From: JANRJY01 sp033763735
GTDB lineage: Bacteria > Bacteroidota > Bacteroidia > Cytophagales > UBA9547
DNA: 25,202 nt
NCBI GenBank assembly: GCA_033763735.1
Contig: JANRJY010000072.1
Location: 1 to 25,202, forward strand
Direction of reading: 5' to 3'
The position numbers and the translations under genes were made by a program. How positions within the stretch are numbered: position 1 is the stretch's first letter; each line of letters begins with the position of its first letter. The notes below the pieces were generated by a model, which was given only the letters and a program-made list of their open reading frames with translations, was not told the origin of the DNA and ran no database searches. Below are positions 1 to 7,545 of this stretch, in pieces.

Positions 1-40
1 TCCACAAGCCCAACATCTTTTTTTGTATTATTCATAGAAC

Positions 41-75
41 AAAAAAAGAGTATATGAAACAACTTTCATATACTC
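41..75 (-). terminator. Rho-independent terminator of the DUF1080/cupredoxin operon
   Basis: A perfect 12-bp inverted repeat (GAGTATATGAAA at 48-59, TTTCATATACTC at 64-75) closes a 4-nt loop. Read on the minus strand it is followed directly by seven T (complement of A at 41-47), the classic intrinsic terminator layout. It lies about 175 bp past the stop codon of the minus-strand gene ending at 252, so it probably ends that transcript. On the plus strand it lacks a strong T tract. Confidence 0.75.
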
Positions 76-207
76 CTTTATAACAAACTGACAATCTATG
101 ACTTACAGCGAGTTTACCAACTATTTTTGACTATTATATCAAACATGAAAATTTCTTTTTCCGAACGTCTACCTCTAAACATCTCACTTGAAAACTTAGT
201 CCTCTAA

Positions 208-247
208 GACGTCAAAACATCAAATCGTCAGCACATCAGCACATCAA
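208..247. repeat. Short degenerate 7-9 nt tandem repeat
   Basis: The stretch is built of units resembling GACGTCAAA, ACATCAAAT, CGTCAGC, ACATCAGC and ACATCAAA. It lies just downstream of the minus-strand gene ending at 252, inside the presumed 3' untranslated region before the terminator. No function is evident; it looks like a low-complexity intergenic repeat. Confidence 0.5.
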
Positions 248-251
248 AAAG

Positions 252-2351
252 TTATTGAACAACCAACTGGCACTGCATACTGGCATAATGCCCCGGATAA
301 GTACATACTATTGTATAAGTTCCAGGCGTTTTTGGAGCAACAAAATAGATGCTTTCACTTGAGCCTGGAGTTACAAGTTTCGTATGAAACAAAACATCAT
401 CTGAAAGCGGCACATAATTCATTTTGGGTCCTTCAAGACCCATATTGGTTGCCGTTTCGCCAATGGCATCCGCTTTACCGGGTTTAGTTATCACTACATT
501 GTGCAGCATATCATCAGAATTATTAAACACTAATTTGATTTTGGAACCAGCTTTTATAATAATTTTCGATTGATCATACATTAAGCCCGGTTTGGTTCCA
601 AGTGTAATTATTTTGTCTTGTGTATTATTCCATGAAGCAGGAATTTTGGTGACATTTTTACCCATAGTTACTTCTTTTGCAGGTTTTATAGCCGCTTTTT
701 GTTGTTGAGTCTTGTTTGTTGATGTTACGGTCTTCATCTCCATTCTGTGTGACATTGCAGTCATTTCAGCTGTTATTGTTAGTTTATCGCCATCTGGAAT
801 TCTCTTTAAAGTATAATATCCAACATTGTGCAACATTTCTTCTTTTTCAGCTGAAACGATATTTGAAACTTTAATTTCATGCACATATCCTTCTTTGATT
901 TTGTCAACTACAATTCGTGCTTTTTTGCCATCTTCACTAAGCTTTACGCCTTTAATTTTACAGATTGTATCTTTTATAATTGGGCTACCATAAAAATGAT
1001 GGTATTTGTAAGTAAAACTAGTCACTTTGTAATTCATTGTATTAGAAGCAGTTGCTTTGTCAACGGGTTTTAAAAATTCAATTTCAAACCCATCGGGCGT
1101 TGCTTTTATATTTTTCATTTCAAAAGGAATTTTACCGGTCCAAACTAACTTTTGCAGTCCCCACCAATCTCTTCCTGTGCTTCCCCAACCTCTTGAAGTC
1201 ATACCCACATATAAATCACCATTTTGAGCATGTGCAAAGCGCATTACTCCTGAAGAAAATCCTTCTCTAAATGGAAATGCAGCACCTTGAAACACCCCTT
1301 TTACTTTTTCAAGTGTTATTCTCATTATTTTACTTTGTGCTTGATCGCCTACAAATATGGAGCCATCAAAATATGGGGCAAAACGAATATTGATATCATT
1401 CATGTAAAAATCCGAAGTGGATTGTCCCATAACCGAATGTGGCAATACAACTGCCTGAGTTTTAATTTGAGGTACTTTTTTTGCCATTTCGAACATAGGT
1501 ATACCGTAGTCTCCGGTAGCATTTACATCATCCACTTGTTGAAAATCAGCTTTCATTCCAGTAGCTTTAATAAAATCTTCATATTTCAAGTTTACCGGGT
1601 TGCCAGGCAAATTTACCCATGCCAAGCTTGCTGGGTTTCCAACAAAATCTCCTTTTTCAACATGAGTTATGCCCCCTGAGCCTACCCAATCTCCTTGATT
1701 TTCCGCATAAAAATATTCTCCAGTGGGCATTACATAAAGTGCAGCAGGGGAACGTAATCCATTGGCTATAGGTTCAATTTTTCCATCCGGTGTAATTTTC
1801 ACCATAAATCCCCTATACGGAGCATAACTAGTAGCTACCCACCACCTTTGAGGATGAAAACCAACATTCATTGTAACAATGAAATTTCCATCTTTATCTA
1901 TTTTTGGGCCGAATGTAAACTCGTGATAATTGCCTGAAAGTGGCCATTTTGAAACTTGTTCATAAGCATCTGCTTTGCCATCATTATTGTAATCCGATAT
2001 TTTAGTTAATTCTCCTCTTTGAGCCACATAAATGGAACCTTCTTTATAAGCAACGCCAAGCGCTTCATTAAGTCCTTCAGCATATTTGGTAATAATAGGA
2101 GGATTATCGTTTTCCATATTGGCATTAGTCATCATAAAAACTTCTCCTCTTCGTGTAACAATTGCAATACGCCCATCAGGTAAAGCGCATAGTCCTCCCA
2201 CTTCTAAAACCATACCTTCCGGCAATGGAATATTTACAATTTTATAATACTCACTTTCTTTTGAAATGGTGGCTTTATCTTGAGCAGTAACTAATTGATT
2301 TATAATTAGTAATAAAAATATTGTTACCTTATTGTTTATAATTTTTTTCAT
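252..2351 (-). CDS. Sugar-dehydrogenase-like beta-propeller fused to azurin-type copper domain
   Basis: A 699-residue secreted protein with a signal peptide at about 1-23 (ends VTAQ). Residues about 35-410 have the repeating GDIYV/DGKADAYE-type blades of glucose/sorbosone dehydrogenase-like propellers, including LRSPAALYVMPTGEYFYAENQGDWVG, typed here in two parts: LRSPAALYVMPTGEY and FYAENQGDWVG. Such blades are known in PQQ-type sugar dehydrogenases and related large proteins of Planctomycetes and Bacteroidota. Residues about 415-525 form an Ig-like linker. Residues about 572-699 are a cupredoxin: the ligand set His617 (MLHNVV), Cys683, His688 (CTYPGH) and Met692 has the azurin spacing C-x4-H-x3-M. 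The copper domain would carry electrons away from the oxidised substrate. The gene follows the DUF1080 gene by 19 bp, suggesting one operon. The copper domain is secure. The propeller's cofactor and substrate are not visible, and it may be non-catalytic. Confidence 0.85.
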   Translation of the reverse strand: MKKIINNKVTIFLLLIINQLVTAQDKATISKESEYYKIVNIPLPEGMVLEVGGLCALPDGRIAIVTRRGEVFMMTNANMENDNPPIITKYAEGLNEALGVAYKEGSIYVAQRGELTKISDYNNDGKADAYEQVSKWPLSGNYHEFTFGPKIDKDGNFIVTMNVGFHPQRWWVATSYAPYRGFMVKITPDGKIEPIANGLRSPAALYVMPTGEYFYAENQGDWVGSGGITHVEKGDFVGNPASLAWVNLPGNPVNLKYEDFIKATGMKADFQQVDDVNATGDYGIPMFEMAKKVPQIKTQAVVLPHSVMGQSTSDFYMNDINIRFAPYFDGSIFVGDQAQSKIMRITLEKVKGVFQGAAFPFREGFSSGVMRFAHAQNGDLYVGMTSRGWGSTGRDWWGLQKLVWTGKIPFEMKNIKATPDGFEIEFLKPVDKATASNTMNYKVTSFTYKYHHFYGSPIIKDTICKIKGVKLSEDGKKARIVVDKIKEGYVHEIKVSNIVSAEKEEMLHNVGYYTLKRIPDGDKLTITAEMTAMSHRMEMKTVTSTNKTQQQKAAIKPAKEVTMGKNVTKIPASWNNTQDKIITLGTKPGLMYDQSKIIIKAGSKIKLVFNNSDDMLHNVVITKPGKADAIGETATNMGLEGPKMNYVPLSDDVLFHTKLVTPGSSESIYFVAPKTPGTYTIVCTYPGHYASMQCQLVVQ

Positions 2352-2370
2352 TGATTCTCTAAATTAAAAT

Positions 2371-4233
2371 TTACCAAATTATTGCGTAAGAAACAGATAC
2401 CGGATTATTGGCTTTAACTTTTACAGGAACTATCAACTGTTTCCCCTTTGAAGAATTTCTGATTATTGGTTTGACTCCACCTACATCATTTATCTTTATA
2501 TAGTAATCATTATTTATCATATATAATGTTTCAGTTATCATATTAATTGATGCACCTTCAGTTAGATAGGCATAAATATCATTAATTTCAGAGTTTCCAT
2601 TGATTGTTATGGTTCGAGTCATTTCCTTTGTTTTTGCATCTGAAACAATTTTTTCAGAAATATCCATTTTATTCCATTTGTATTTGAAAGTAGGCTTGCC
2701 GACTTCATCCAAAAAGTATCCTTTAAATGAAAAATCTTGGTTTGAAATACTATCAGGCCAATTGGTTTGTGGAGTAGATAACCGTGCTAAAGTAGGCATA
2801 TTTGAAATTGTGTATACATTTCCCAACGGCAGAACAGGCTTACCACCTCTTTCAAACCACGATTCATTCATGTCCAAAAAATCTCCTCTCCAAAACTGAA
2901 GAAAAGCCATATTTTCAGGATTGATTGCGTAGTTCATTTTGGATGGATCGGCCACCCAAGCCGGATGCGTAATAAATTTGCCATTAAATGACAGAAAATG
3001 ACGCATTACTTTAGGCGTTTCGTTATTGACTCTTACATGCATGGGTTTGGCTTGAGGAGGCAAAGATTCCATGTTATGTAATGCTTGTCGTTTTACACCT
3101 CCTCCGGTAATGAATAATCCAAACGCAGGATCCAACCATGAGTGAACTTTCCAATATGCTATTGTAAGTGGATAATTTCCTGCTTTAAGATATACTGTCG
3201 AGGTCGTAGGAAAATCAGAATATTCTCTGGTGTAATATCCTTTTATAAATTTACCTACGGTGTCATTTGCTATAACAATAAAACTTTTACCATTCATAAC
3301 CACGTCAAAAGTGTAATCCCCATCTTTTGGAATTGTTATTGTAGAGCGATTCACAAATGCATAATTATTTTGGATATCAGAAATTGAAATATCTAAATAT
3401 TTAGATTTAGTAATAGACTTTGGTTTTATGTCCCAGTAGTTAAGCTTATCGCCAAAGGCTTGTTGATAATAAGTTACTTCGAAATCTGATATTTTAATTT
3501 CATCACCTGATTCAAACAAAGCATATTTAAAATTGCGAAATGCAACAGGACCATGGTCACCTTGGATTCTTAAAGGGCCTTTTTCGGTTTCAGTATCACT
3601 CATAGCACCTCTAGTAGGTCCTGATAAAGACACATTTTCTTGTACAATTATTCCATTAATTACTACTTGAATAATTTTGGCATTGCTAATTTTTACCCCA
3701 TTTTTGAAACGAGGTGCTTCAAAATTAATTTTCATTTTATTCCATGCCCCCGGAACTTTTAAAGGATTTGAAGTAGGAGGTACACCCAAGTACCCTTGTT
3801 GTCCTAGTGGTTTTTTTTCATCCCAGCGTTCATATATTCCTCCGCAATCACCTGAATTGAGATTGGTTTTGCCCCAACTGTCATATAACTGAACCTCATA
3901 TCTACCCATCAAATAAATGCCTGAATTTGATTCTTTGGGCATTAAAAATTCAAATTCCAATTGAATATCACCGTGGTCAAAATTCGAATATAAATCAGCT
4001 CCATTTGCACCAGAAGATGGTACATTTGCTAATACACCTGTGCCGGGTGTTATTGTTAAATCTTTTGATTTTTGAAAGTTAGAGGATGCATTTTGTACTA
4101 TTTGCCAATTAGTTCCTGAAGCTTTAAACTCTGAAATATTTTTAAGAGGAAAATTTATTTCTTGAGCAAAAATAGTTTTGATGCCTAATAATAAAACTAT
4201 TAAACATTGAAATATGGAATGAATTCGAGTCAT
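2371..4233 (-). CDS. DUF1080 (3-keto-disaccharide hydrolase-type) protein with PA14-like domain
   Basis: A 620-residue secreted protein with a signal peptide at 1-23 (ends IFAQ). Residues about 25-240 are a DUF1080 jelly-roll: SNSGIYLMGRYEVQLYDSWG, GDCGGIYERW and a closing GPLRIQGDHGPVAFRNFKYA are hallmarks of this fold. The family includes enzymes that cleave 3-keto-glycosides. Residues about 275-380 resemble a PA14 domain (sugar-binding beta-sandwich: STITIPKDGDYTF, VYLKAGNYPLTIAYWK). Residues about 395-620 form a further beta-rich domain (HPAWVADPSKMNYAINPENM, FWRGDFLDMNESWFERGG) often seen in large Bacteroidota proteins next to such modules; I do not know its role. It is the first gene of a likely two-gene operon. 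No clear TAnnTTTG promoter was found in the 243 bp upstream. Together with the downstream propeller-cupredoxin protein it suggests periplasmic oxidation and cleavage of a glycoside, which is inference. Confidence 0.8.
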   Translation of the reverse strand: MTRIHSIFQCLIVLLLGIKTIFAQEINFPLKNISEFKASGTNWQIVQNASSNFQKSKDLTITPGTGVLANVPSSGANGADLYSNFDHGDIQLEFEFLMPKESNSGIYLMGRYEVQLYDSWGKTNLNSGDCGGIYERWDEKKPLGQQGYLGVPPTSNPLKVPGAWNKMKINFEAPRFKNGVKISNAKIIQVVINGIIVQENVSLSGPTRGAMSDTETEKGPLRIQGDHGPVAFRNFKYALFESGDEIKISDFEVTYYQQAFGDKLNYWDIKPKSITKSKYLDISISDIQNNYAFVNRSTITIPKDGDYTFDVVMNGKSFIVIANDTVGKFIKGYYTREYSDFPTTSTVYLKAGNYPLTIAYWKVHSWLDPAFGLFITGGGVKRQALHNMESLPPQAKPMHVRVNNETPKVMRHFLSFNGKFITHPAWVADPSKMNYAINPENMAFLQFWRGDFLDMNESWFERGGKPVLPLGNVYTISNMPTLARLSTPQTNWPDSISNQDFSFKGYFLDEVGKPTFKYKWNKMDISEKIVSDAKTKEMTRTITINGNSEINDIYAYLTEGASINMITETLYMINNDYYIKINDVGGVKPIIRNSSKGKQLIVPVKVKANNPVSVSYAIIW

Positions 4234-4457
4234 AAATATAATTGTTACTTATTATTCAACGAAAAAGTTTGCAAGTTTAAATTAAAATATTTCTAATAAA
4301 AAATTAATAGCTTTCTAATTTGACAGAAAACAGATCATTACATGAATTAGCTATCATCAAAGTAGAATTTTTAATATTATTCAATCAGATTATATAATTA
4401 TTTCACTTTATTCAATACACTTGGAAAGCTTGATTAGATAATAATAACAGAAATATG

Positions 4458-4479
4458 TATTTTTGAACGCATATTTTTG
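4458..4479 (+). promoter_or_regulatory. Candidate -7 elements before the ABC permease gene
   Basis: Two copies of TATTTTTG (4458-4465 and 4472-4479) match the Bacteroidota -7 consensus TAnnTTTG. The nearest TTG upstream of the first (4430-4432) is 25 nt away, longer than the usual 19-20, and the second overlaps the start codon. If the first is used, the mRNA would be nearly leaderless. Weak support. Confidence 0.25.
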
Positions 4480-5538
4480 AAAGTGGTAAAGTTTGTAGTA
4501 AAAAGATTGTTGTATGGATTCCTTGTAATCCTGGGAGTTGTAGTGGCTGTATTCCTTATTTTTCATGCTTTACCGGGCGATCCTGTAACCATGATGGCTG
4601 GGCAAAGAACAGATGTTTCTACTAAAGAAGCGATTTTGAAAGACCTTGGCTTAGATCAACCTTTAGGGGTACAATTAGTTCATTATATGAATGATTTGTC
4701 TCCAATTTCCAGACATGAAAATACAGAAGACAATGCAAAAAAGTATGATTATCAAGTGCTTGCAAAGTTTTCTCAGAATGTATGGGTTATCAAATGGCCA
4801 TATATGCGCAGGTCATTTCAGTCAAATAAAAAAGTAACCGAAATTATTTGGGAACATATTGAGGGTACTTTTTGGCTTGCTTTTGCTTCGATGGTATTTG
4901 CCACAATTATTGCAATTCCTATGGGAGTAATTGCAGCAATAAAACAAAATTCATGGTTGGATCACTCATTAATTAGTTTGTCAGTAATTGGTATATCTGC
5001 ACCTTCTTTTGTAGCAGCGATATTAATGGCGATGTTATTTGGTTATTATTTAGCTGAATATACCGGTTTGAATATAACAGGTCAATTATGGGTAACCGAC
5101 TCCATTTACGGACGACATTTGGAATTAAAAAACTTGATTTTGCCTACTATAACACTTGGTTTAAGACCACTTGCTATTATTGTTCAACTTACCAGAAGCT
5201 CTATGCTGGAAGTACTTTCACAAGATTATATTAGAACTGCCAGAGCAAAAGGACTCACTAAGTTTACAATTATTACAAAACATGCTTTAAAAAACGCTTT
5301 AAATCCTGTAATAACTGCCGTATCAGGTTGGCTTGCATCACTGATGGCAGGAGCTTTCTTTATTGAGTACATTTTTAACTGGAAAGGAATAGGGCTTGTA
5401 ACCATCAAAGCGGTTGAGAATCTGGACTTTCCGGTAGTAATGGGGTCCACATTATTCATAGCCGTAATATTTATTTTAATTAATTTATTAGTTGATATTT
5501 TATATGCAGCCATCGACCCAAGAGTGCGATTATCTTAG
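4477..5538 (+). CDS. ABC transporter permease, dipeptide/oligopeptide (DppB/OppB) type
   Basis: A 353-residue inner-membrane permease of the binding-protein-dependent import family. The N-terminus VKRLLYGFLVILGVVVAVF with FHALPGDPV is typical of the DppB/OppB family. About six membrane segments are visible (about 9-30, 132-156, 167-192, 220-240, 282-303, 319-343). The cytoplasmic EAA loop lies at about 249-281 (DYIRTARAKG then KHALKNALNPVIT), and the C-terminus IDPRVRLS is typical. The loop between helices 1 and 2 (about 65-130) is long and charged. No ATG is available: translation starts at TTG 4477 or GTG 4483. No second permease, ATPase or binding-protein gene is adjacent, so the partners must be encoded elsewhere. 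The substrate (peptide, nickel or sugar) cannot be told. Confidence 0.9.
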   Translation: MKVVKFVVKRLLYGFLVILGVVVAVFLIFHALPGDPVTMMAGQRTDVSTKEAILKDLGLDQPLGVQLVHYMNDLSPISRHENTEDNAKKYDYQVLAKFSQNVWVIKWPYMRRSFQSNKKVTEIIWEHIEGTFWLAFASMVFATIIAIPMGVIAAIKQNSWLDHSLISLSVIGISAPSFVAAILMAMLFGYYLAEYTGLNITGQLWVTDSIYGRHLELKNLILPTITLGLRPLAIIVQLTRSSMLEVLSQDYIRTARAKGLTKFTIITKHALKNALNPVITAVSGWLASLMAGAFFIEYIFNWKGIGLVTIKAVENLDFPVVMGSTLFIAVIFILINLLVDILYAAIDPRVRLS

Positions 5539-5640
5539 TTTAGATTATATTTATTACAAAATATTACAAAAAAATTGGGTTACATATTCATTATTTTATT
5601 AATATAGAGTTACCTTTTATCATATTAAAAGTATATATCT

Positions 5641-6192
5641 GTGAAAATCTTCTTAAAAGATAGCGATGTTATCGAAAAAATAAAAAAAGGCGAAGAGTCT
5701 GCCTTAGATTATTTGTATAAGAAGAATTATAAAATGATGGTTAATCTGGTTCTTAAAAACAATGGGACCGAAGATGAAGCAAAAGATGTTTTTCAAGATG
5801 CGCTCATTGTATTTTGGCAAAAAACTACAAGTGGGGAGTTGGTAATGACCTCGAAAATCAGTACTTACCTTTACAGTGTATGCCAAAATTTATGGAGAAA
5901 AGAACTTGAAAGAAAATCAAAACATTCCAATGAAGAGAAGGATGTTGCTGAATCGGTTGATTATGAAGTGAATGAACGTGTTCAGATCATTCATAAGTGC
6001 TTAGATGAAATAGGAGAAGCTTGTAAAAAAATACTTTCTTACTATTATTTTGAGGAACTATCAATGATTGACATAGCTGATAAAATGGGATTTGCGAATG
6101 CCGATACTGCTAAAACAAAAAAATACAAATGCAAGCAGGAATTGGATAAGCTAATCAAAACTAAATATAGTGTTAAGGATTTCTTAGATTAA
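5641..6192 (+). CDS. RNA polymerase sigma factor, ECF (sigma-70) family
   Basis: A 183-residue protein, the usual ECF length. Region 2 spans about 22-93, with the core-binding/-10 segment DEAKDVFQDALIVFWQ and ISTYLYSVCQNLWRKELERK. Region 4 spans about 114-172, with the helix-turn-helix around ELSMIDIADKMGFANADTAK. The start is GTG at 5641; no ATG precedes region 2 in frame. It is separated by 5 nt from the next gene, a single-pass membrane protein that is probably its anti-sigma factor, and both end at the terminator at 7181-7209. It would redirect RNA polymerase in response to an envelope or extracellular cue; the regulon is not visible here. The 102 bp upstream contain no TAnnTTTG element, so its promoter may be self-recognised, which is inference. 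Confidence 0.9.
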   Translation: MKIFLKDSDVIEKIKKGEESALDYLYKKNYKMMVNLVLKNNGTEDEAKDVFQDALIVFWQKTTSGELVMTSKISTYLYSVCQNLWRKELERKSKHSNEEKDVAESVDYEVNERVQIIHKCLDEIGEACKKILSYYYFEELSMIDIADKMGFANADTAKTKKYKCKQELDKLIKTKYSVKDFLD

Positions 6193-6197
6193 GAAAA

Positions 6198-7157
6198 ATG
6201 GAAACAAACAAACTAAATGAGCTGACTGAATTATTCGTGCGAGGCAAGTTGCACGGAGATGATTTGGTAGCTTTTAACAAACAACTAGAAGCAGACCCTT
6301 CACTTGCCACTGAAGTAACGCTGCAAAAAAATATCAAAACTGCAATTGTAGAAAATAGAAAAGCAGCTTTGAAGTCGCGCTTGAATGCCATTCAAGTGCC
6401 GTCTGTAACTACTGGAAGTACTTCAGTAACGTCATCGTTCACTGCATTAAAAGCAGCATCAGTTTTACTTGTTTGTGCAGGTGTTAGTGTAGGGTCATAT
6501 ATGTACTATAATTCGGTTAGCTCTGAAAAAGTTGCTGATAATCAACCTGTAAATTCAACAGAATCGATTGTAAATGAGTCTGTTGCAAAAACTCAAGAAT
6601 CAAGTGTAGTAGCAAATTCAGAACTAACAAAAGAAAATAAAGTAGTTGAAAATGTAAATTCTGCTGCAAATGCTACTAATGTTGAAAATGAAGAATCATC
6701 AACAACTGTCAGTGCTAATGCCGAGCTTACAAAAACAAAGAAAAGAAACTTTAATTTGTTTAAATCTAAAGCTAAAGCAGAAACCAAACAAGTTCCAAAT
6801 TTGGATGCCTTAGACGATAAAAGTCAGGCAAATGTAACTTCACATGAAGATAACCCTGAAGCATTGGTTACAAGTAATAATATTCAGAAATTATCTGATG
6901 TGGATATCAAAACTATTCAGGATGGGGCGCATAAGTTCCACTATCGAATGAAGGATCATGTTTTGTACTTGTATGGCGAATTTAATAATACCCCTTATGA
7001 AATACTTGAGTTCAACGATAAGGATGGTAACTTGTTATACTTCTACTACGATAACAATTATTACTCAATGAAACCTAATCAGGAAGCTATCACTAAGTTG
7101 AAAAAAATCACGGACAAAAAACTAATTAGCGATTTGAATGTGGTGAGAGTAAGATAA
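6198..7157 (+). CDS. Putative anti-sigma factor, single-pass membrane protein
   Basis: A 319-residue protein. The N-terminal cytoplasmic part (1-80) has the motif ELFVRGKLHGDDLVAFNKQL followed by EADPSLATEV, resembling the N-terminal helices of many Bacteroidota anti-sigma factors. One membrane segment lies at about 83-104 (ALKAASVLLVCAGVSVGSYM). It is followed by a Ser/Asn/Glu-rich linker (about 105-225) and a C-terminal periplasmic domain (about 225-319) with an aromatic strand pattern (YLYGEFNNTPYEILEF, LLYFYYDNNYYSM). I see neither the zinc-binding HxxxCxxC motif nor a FecR domain, so the class is not one of the well-known ones. The role is inferred mainly from position, 5 nt behind the ECF sigma gene, and from topology. 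The C-terminal domain is a candidate sensor. Confidence 0.65.
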   Translation: METNKLNELTELFVRGKLHGDDLVAFNKQLEADPSLATEVTLQKNIKTAIVENRKAALKSRLNAIQVPSVTTGSTSVTSSFTALKAASVLLVCAGVSVGSYMYYNSVSSEKVADNQPVNSTESIVNESVAKTQESSVVANSELTKENKVVENVNSAANATNVENEESSTTVSANAELTKTKKRNFNLFKSKAKAETKQVPNLDALDDKSQANVTSHEDNPEALVTSNNIQKLSDVDIKTIQDGAHKFHYRMKDHVLYLYGEFNNTPYEILEFNDKDGNLLYFYYDNNYYSMKPNQEAITKLKKITDKKLISDLNVVRVR

Positions 7158-7180
7158 AAAACACAAAATGTACAAACTGC

Positions 7181-7209
7181 AAAATGAGCTCCTATATGGG
7201 GCTTTTTTT
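7181..7209 (+). terminator. Rho-independent terminator of the sigma/anti-sigma operon
   Basis: A six-pair stem (AGCTCC at 7187-7192, GGGGCT at 7198-7203, one G-T pair) with loop TATAT is preceded by AAAA and followed by a run of seven T (7203-7209). It starts 24 bp after the stop codon of the anti-sigma gene. Confidence 0.75.
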
Positions 7210-7545
7210 GTTTGAAAATTTACCACAGAGAACTCAAAGTACACAGAGGTTATTTCATGAAAGAATTAAACAATTAACCTTATTTACAGTTGAAAATATT
7301 CCAATTTTTTATAGCCGCCATTGAGTAAATGAATATTGTCATGTGAGAATGTCGAATATGTAGCCAAAATTCAATGAATATGGCATCGGAAAGCTCAGAC
7401 TAAGTGCAAGATCAGGCTTAAAGAAACCACAAATTTATCATTTTAAAAATGAGTCATTTCACTTTGAGTTAAAAAAACTAAGGTTAGAAATTATTTTAGA
7501 GAATAGGAATGAGTTGCAATTAAAATAGAAGTCGAATTATTGCCT
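7210..7545. other. Intergenic region with repeat and possible gene remnant
   Basis: Apart from the dispersed repeat at 7219-7251 I see no RNA gene or strong promoter. One plus-strand frame is open from 7364 to the TAG at 7526-7528 (about 54 codons) and would give a basic, structured-looking peptide (GIGKLRLSARSGLKKPQIYH). It has no ATG and is preceded by TAG at 7361. It may be a decayed gene end or chance; I recognise no family. Confidence 0.3.
7219..7251. repeat. Dispersed intergenic repeat, copy 1
   Basis: The segment begins TTTACC and ends ACACAGAGGTT. It aligns without gaps over 33 nt (26 identities by eye) with 9981-10013 on the other side of the VIT/VWA gene. ACCACAGAG-type sequences are familiar as dispersed intergenic motifs in Bacteroidota. 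Confidence 0.5.

Noticed and set aside
879..1679. Plus-strand open frames inside the propeller-cupredoxin gene
   Set aside because: They lie wholly within a clear minus-strand gene, are low-complexity Phe/Tyr/Ile-rich and show no domain.
4480..4494. Third copy of the AAAGTGGT motif at the permease start
   Set aside because: Only the first eight bases match and they lie within codons at the gene start; most likely chance.
7252..7545. Insertion sequence remnant
   Set aside because: No terminal inverted repeats, target-site duplication or transposase motif could be seen.
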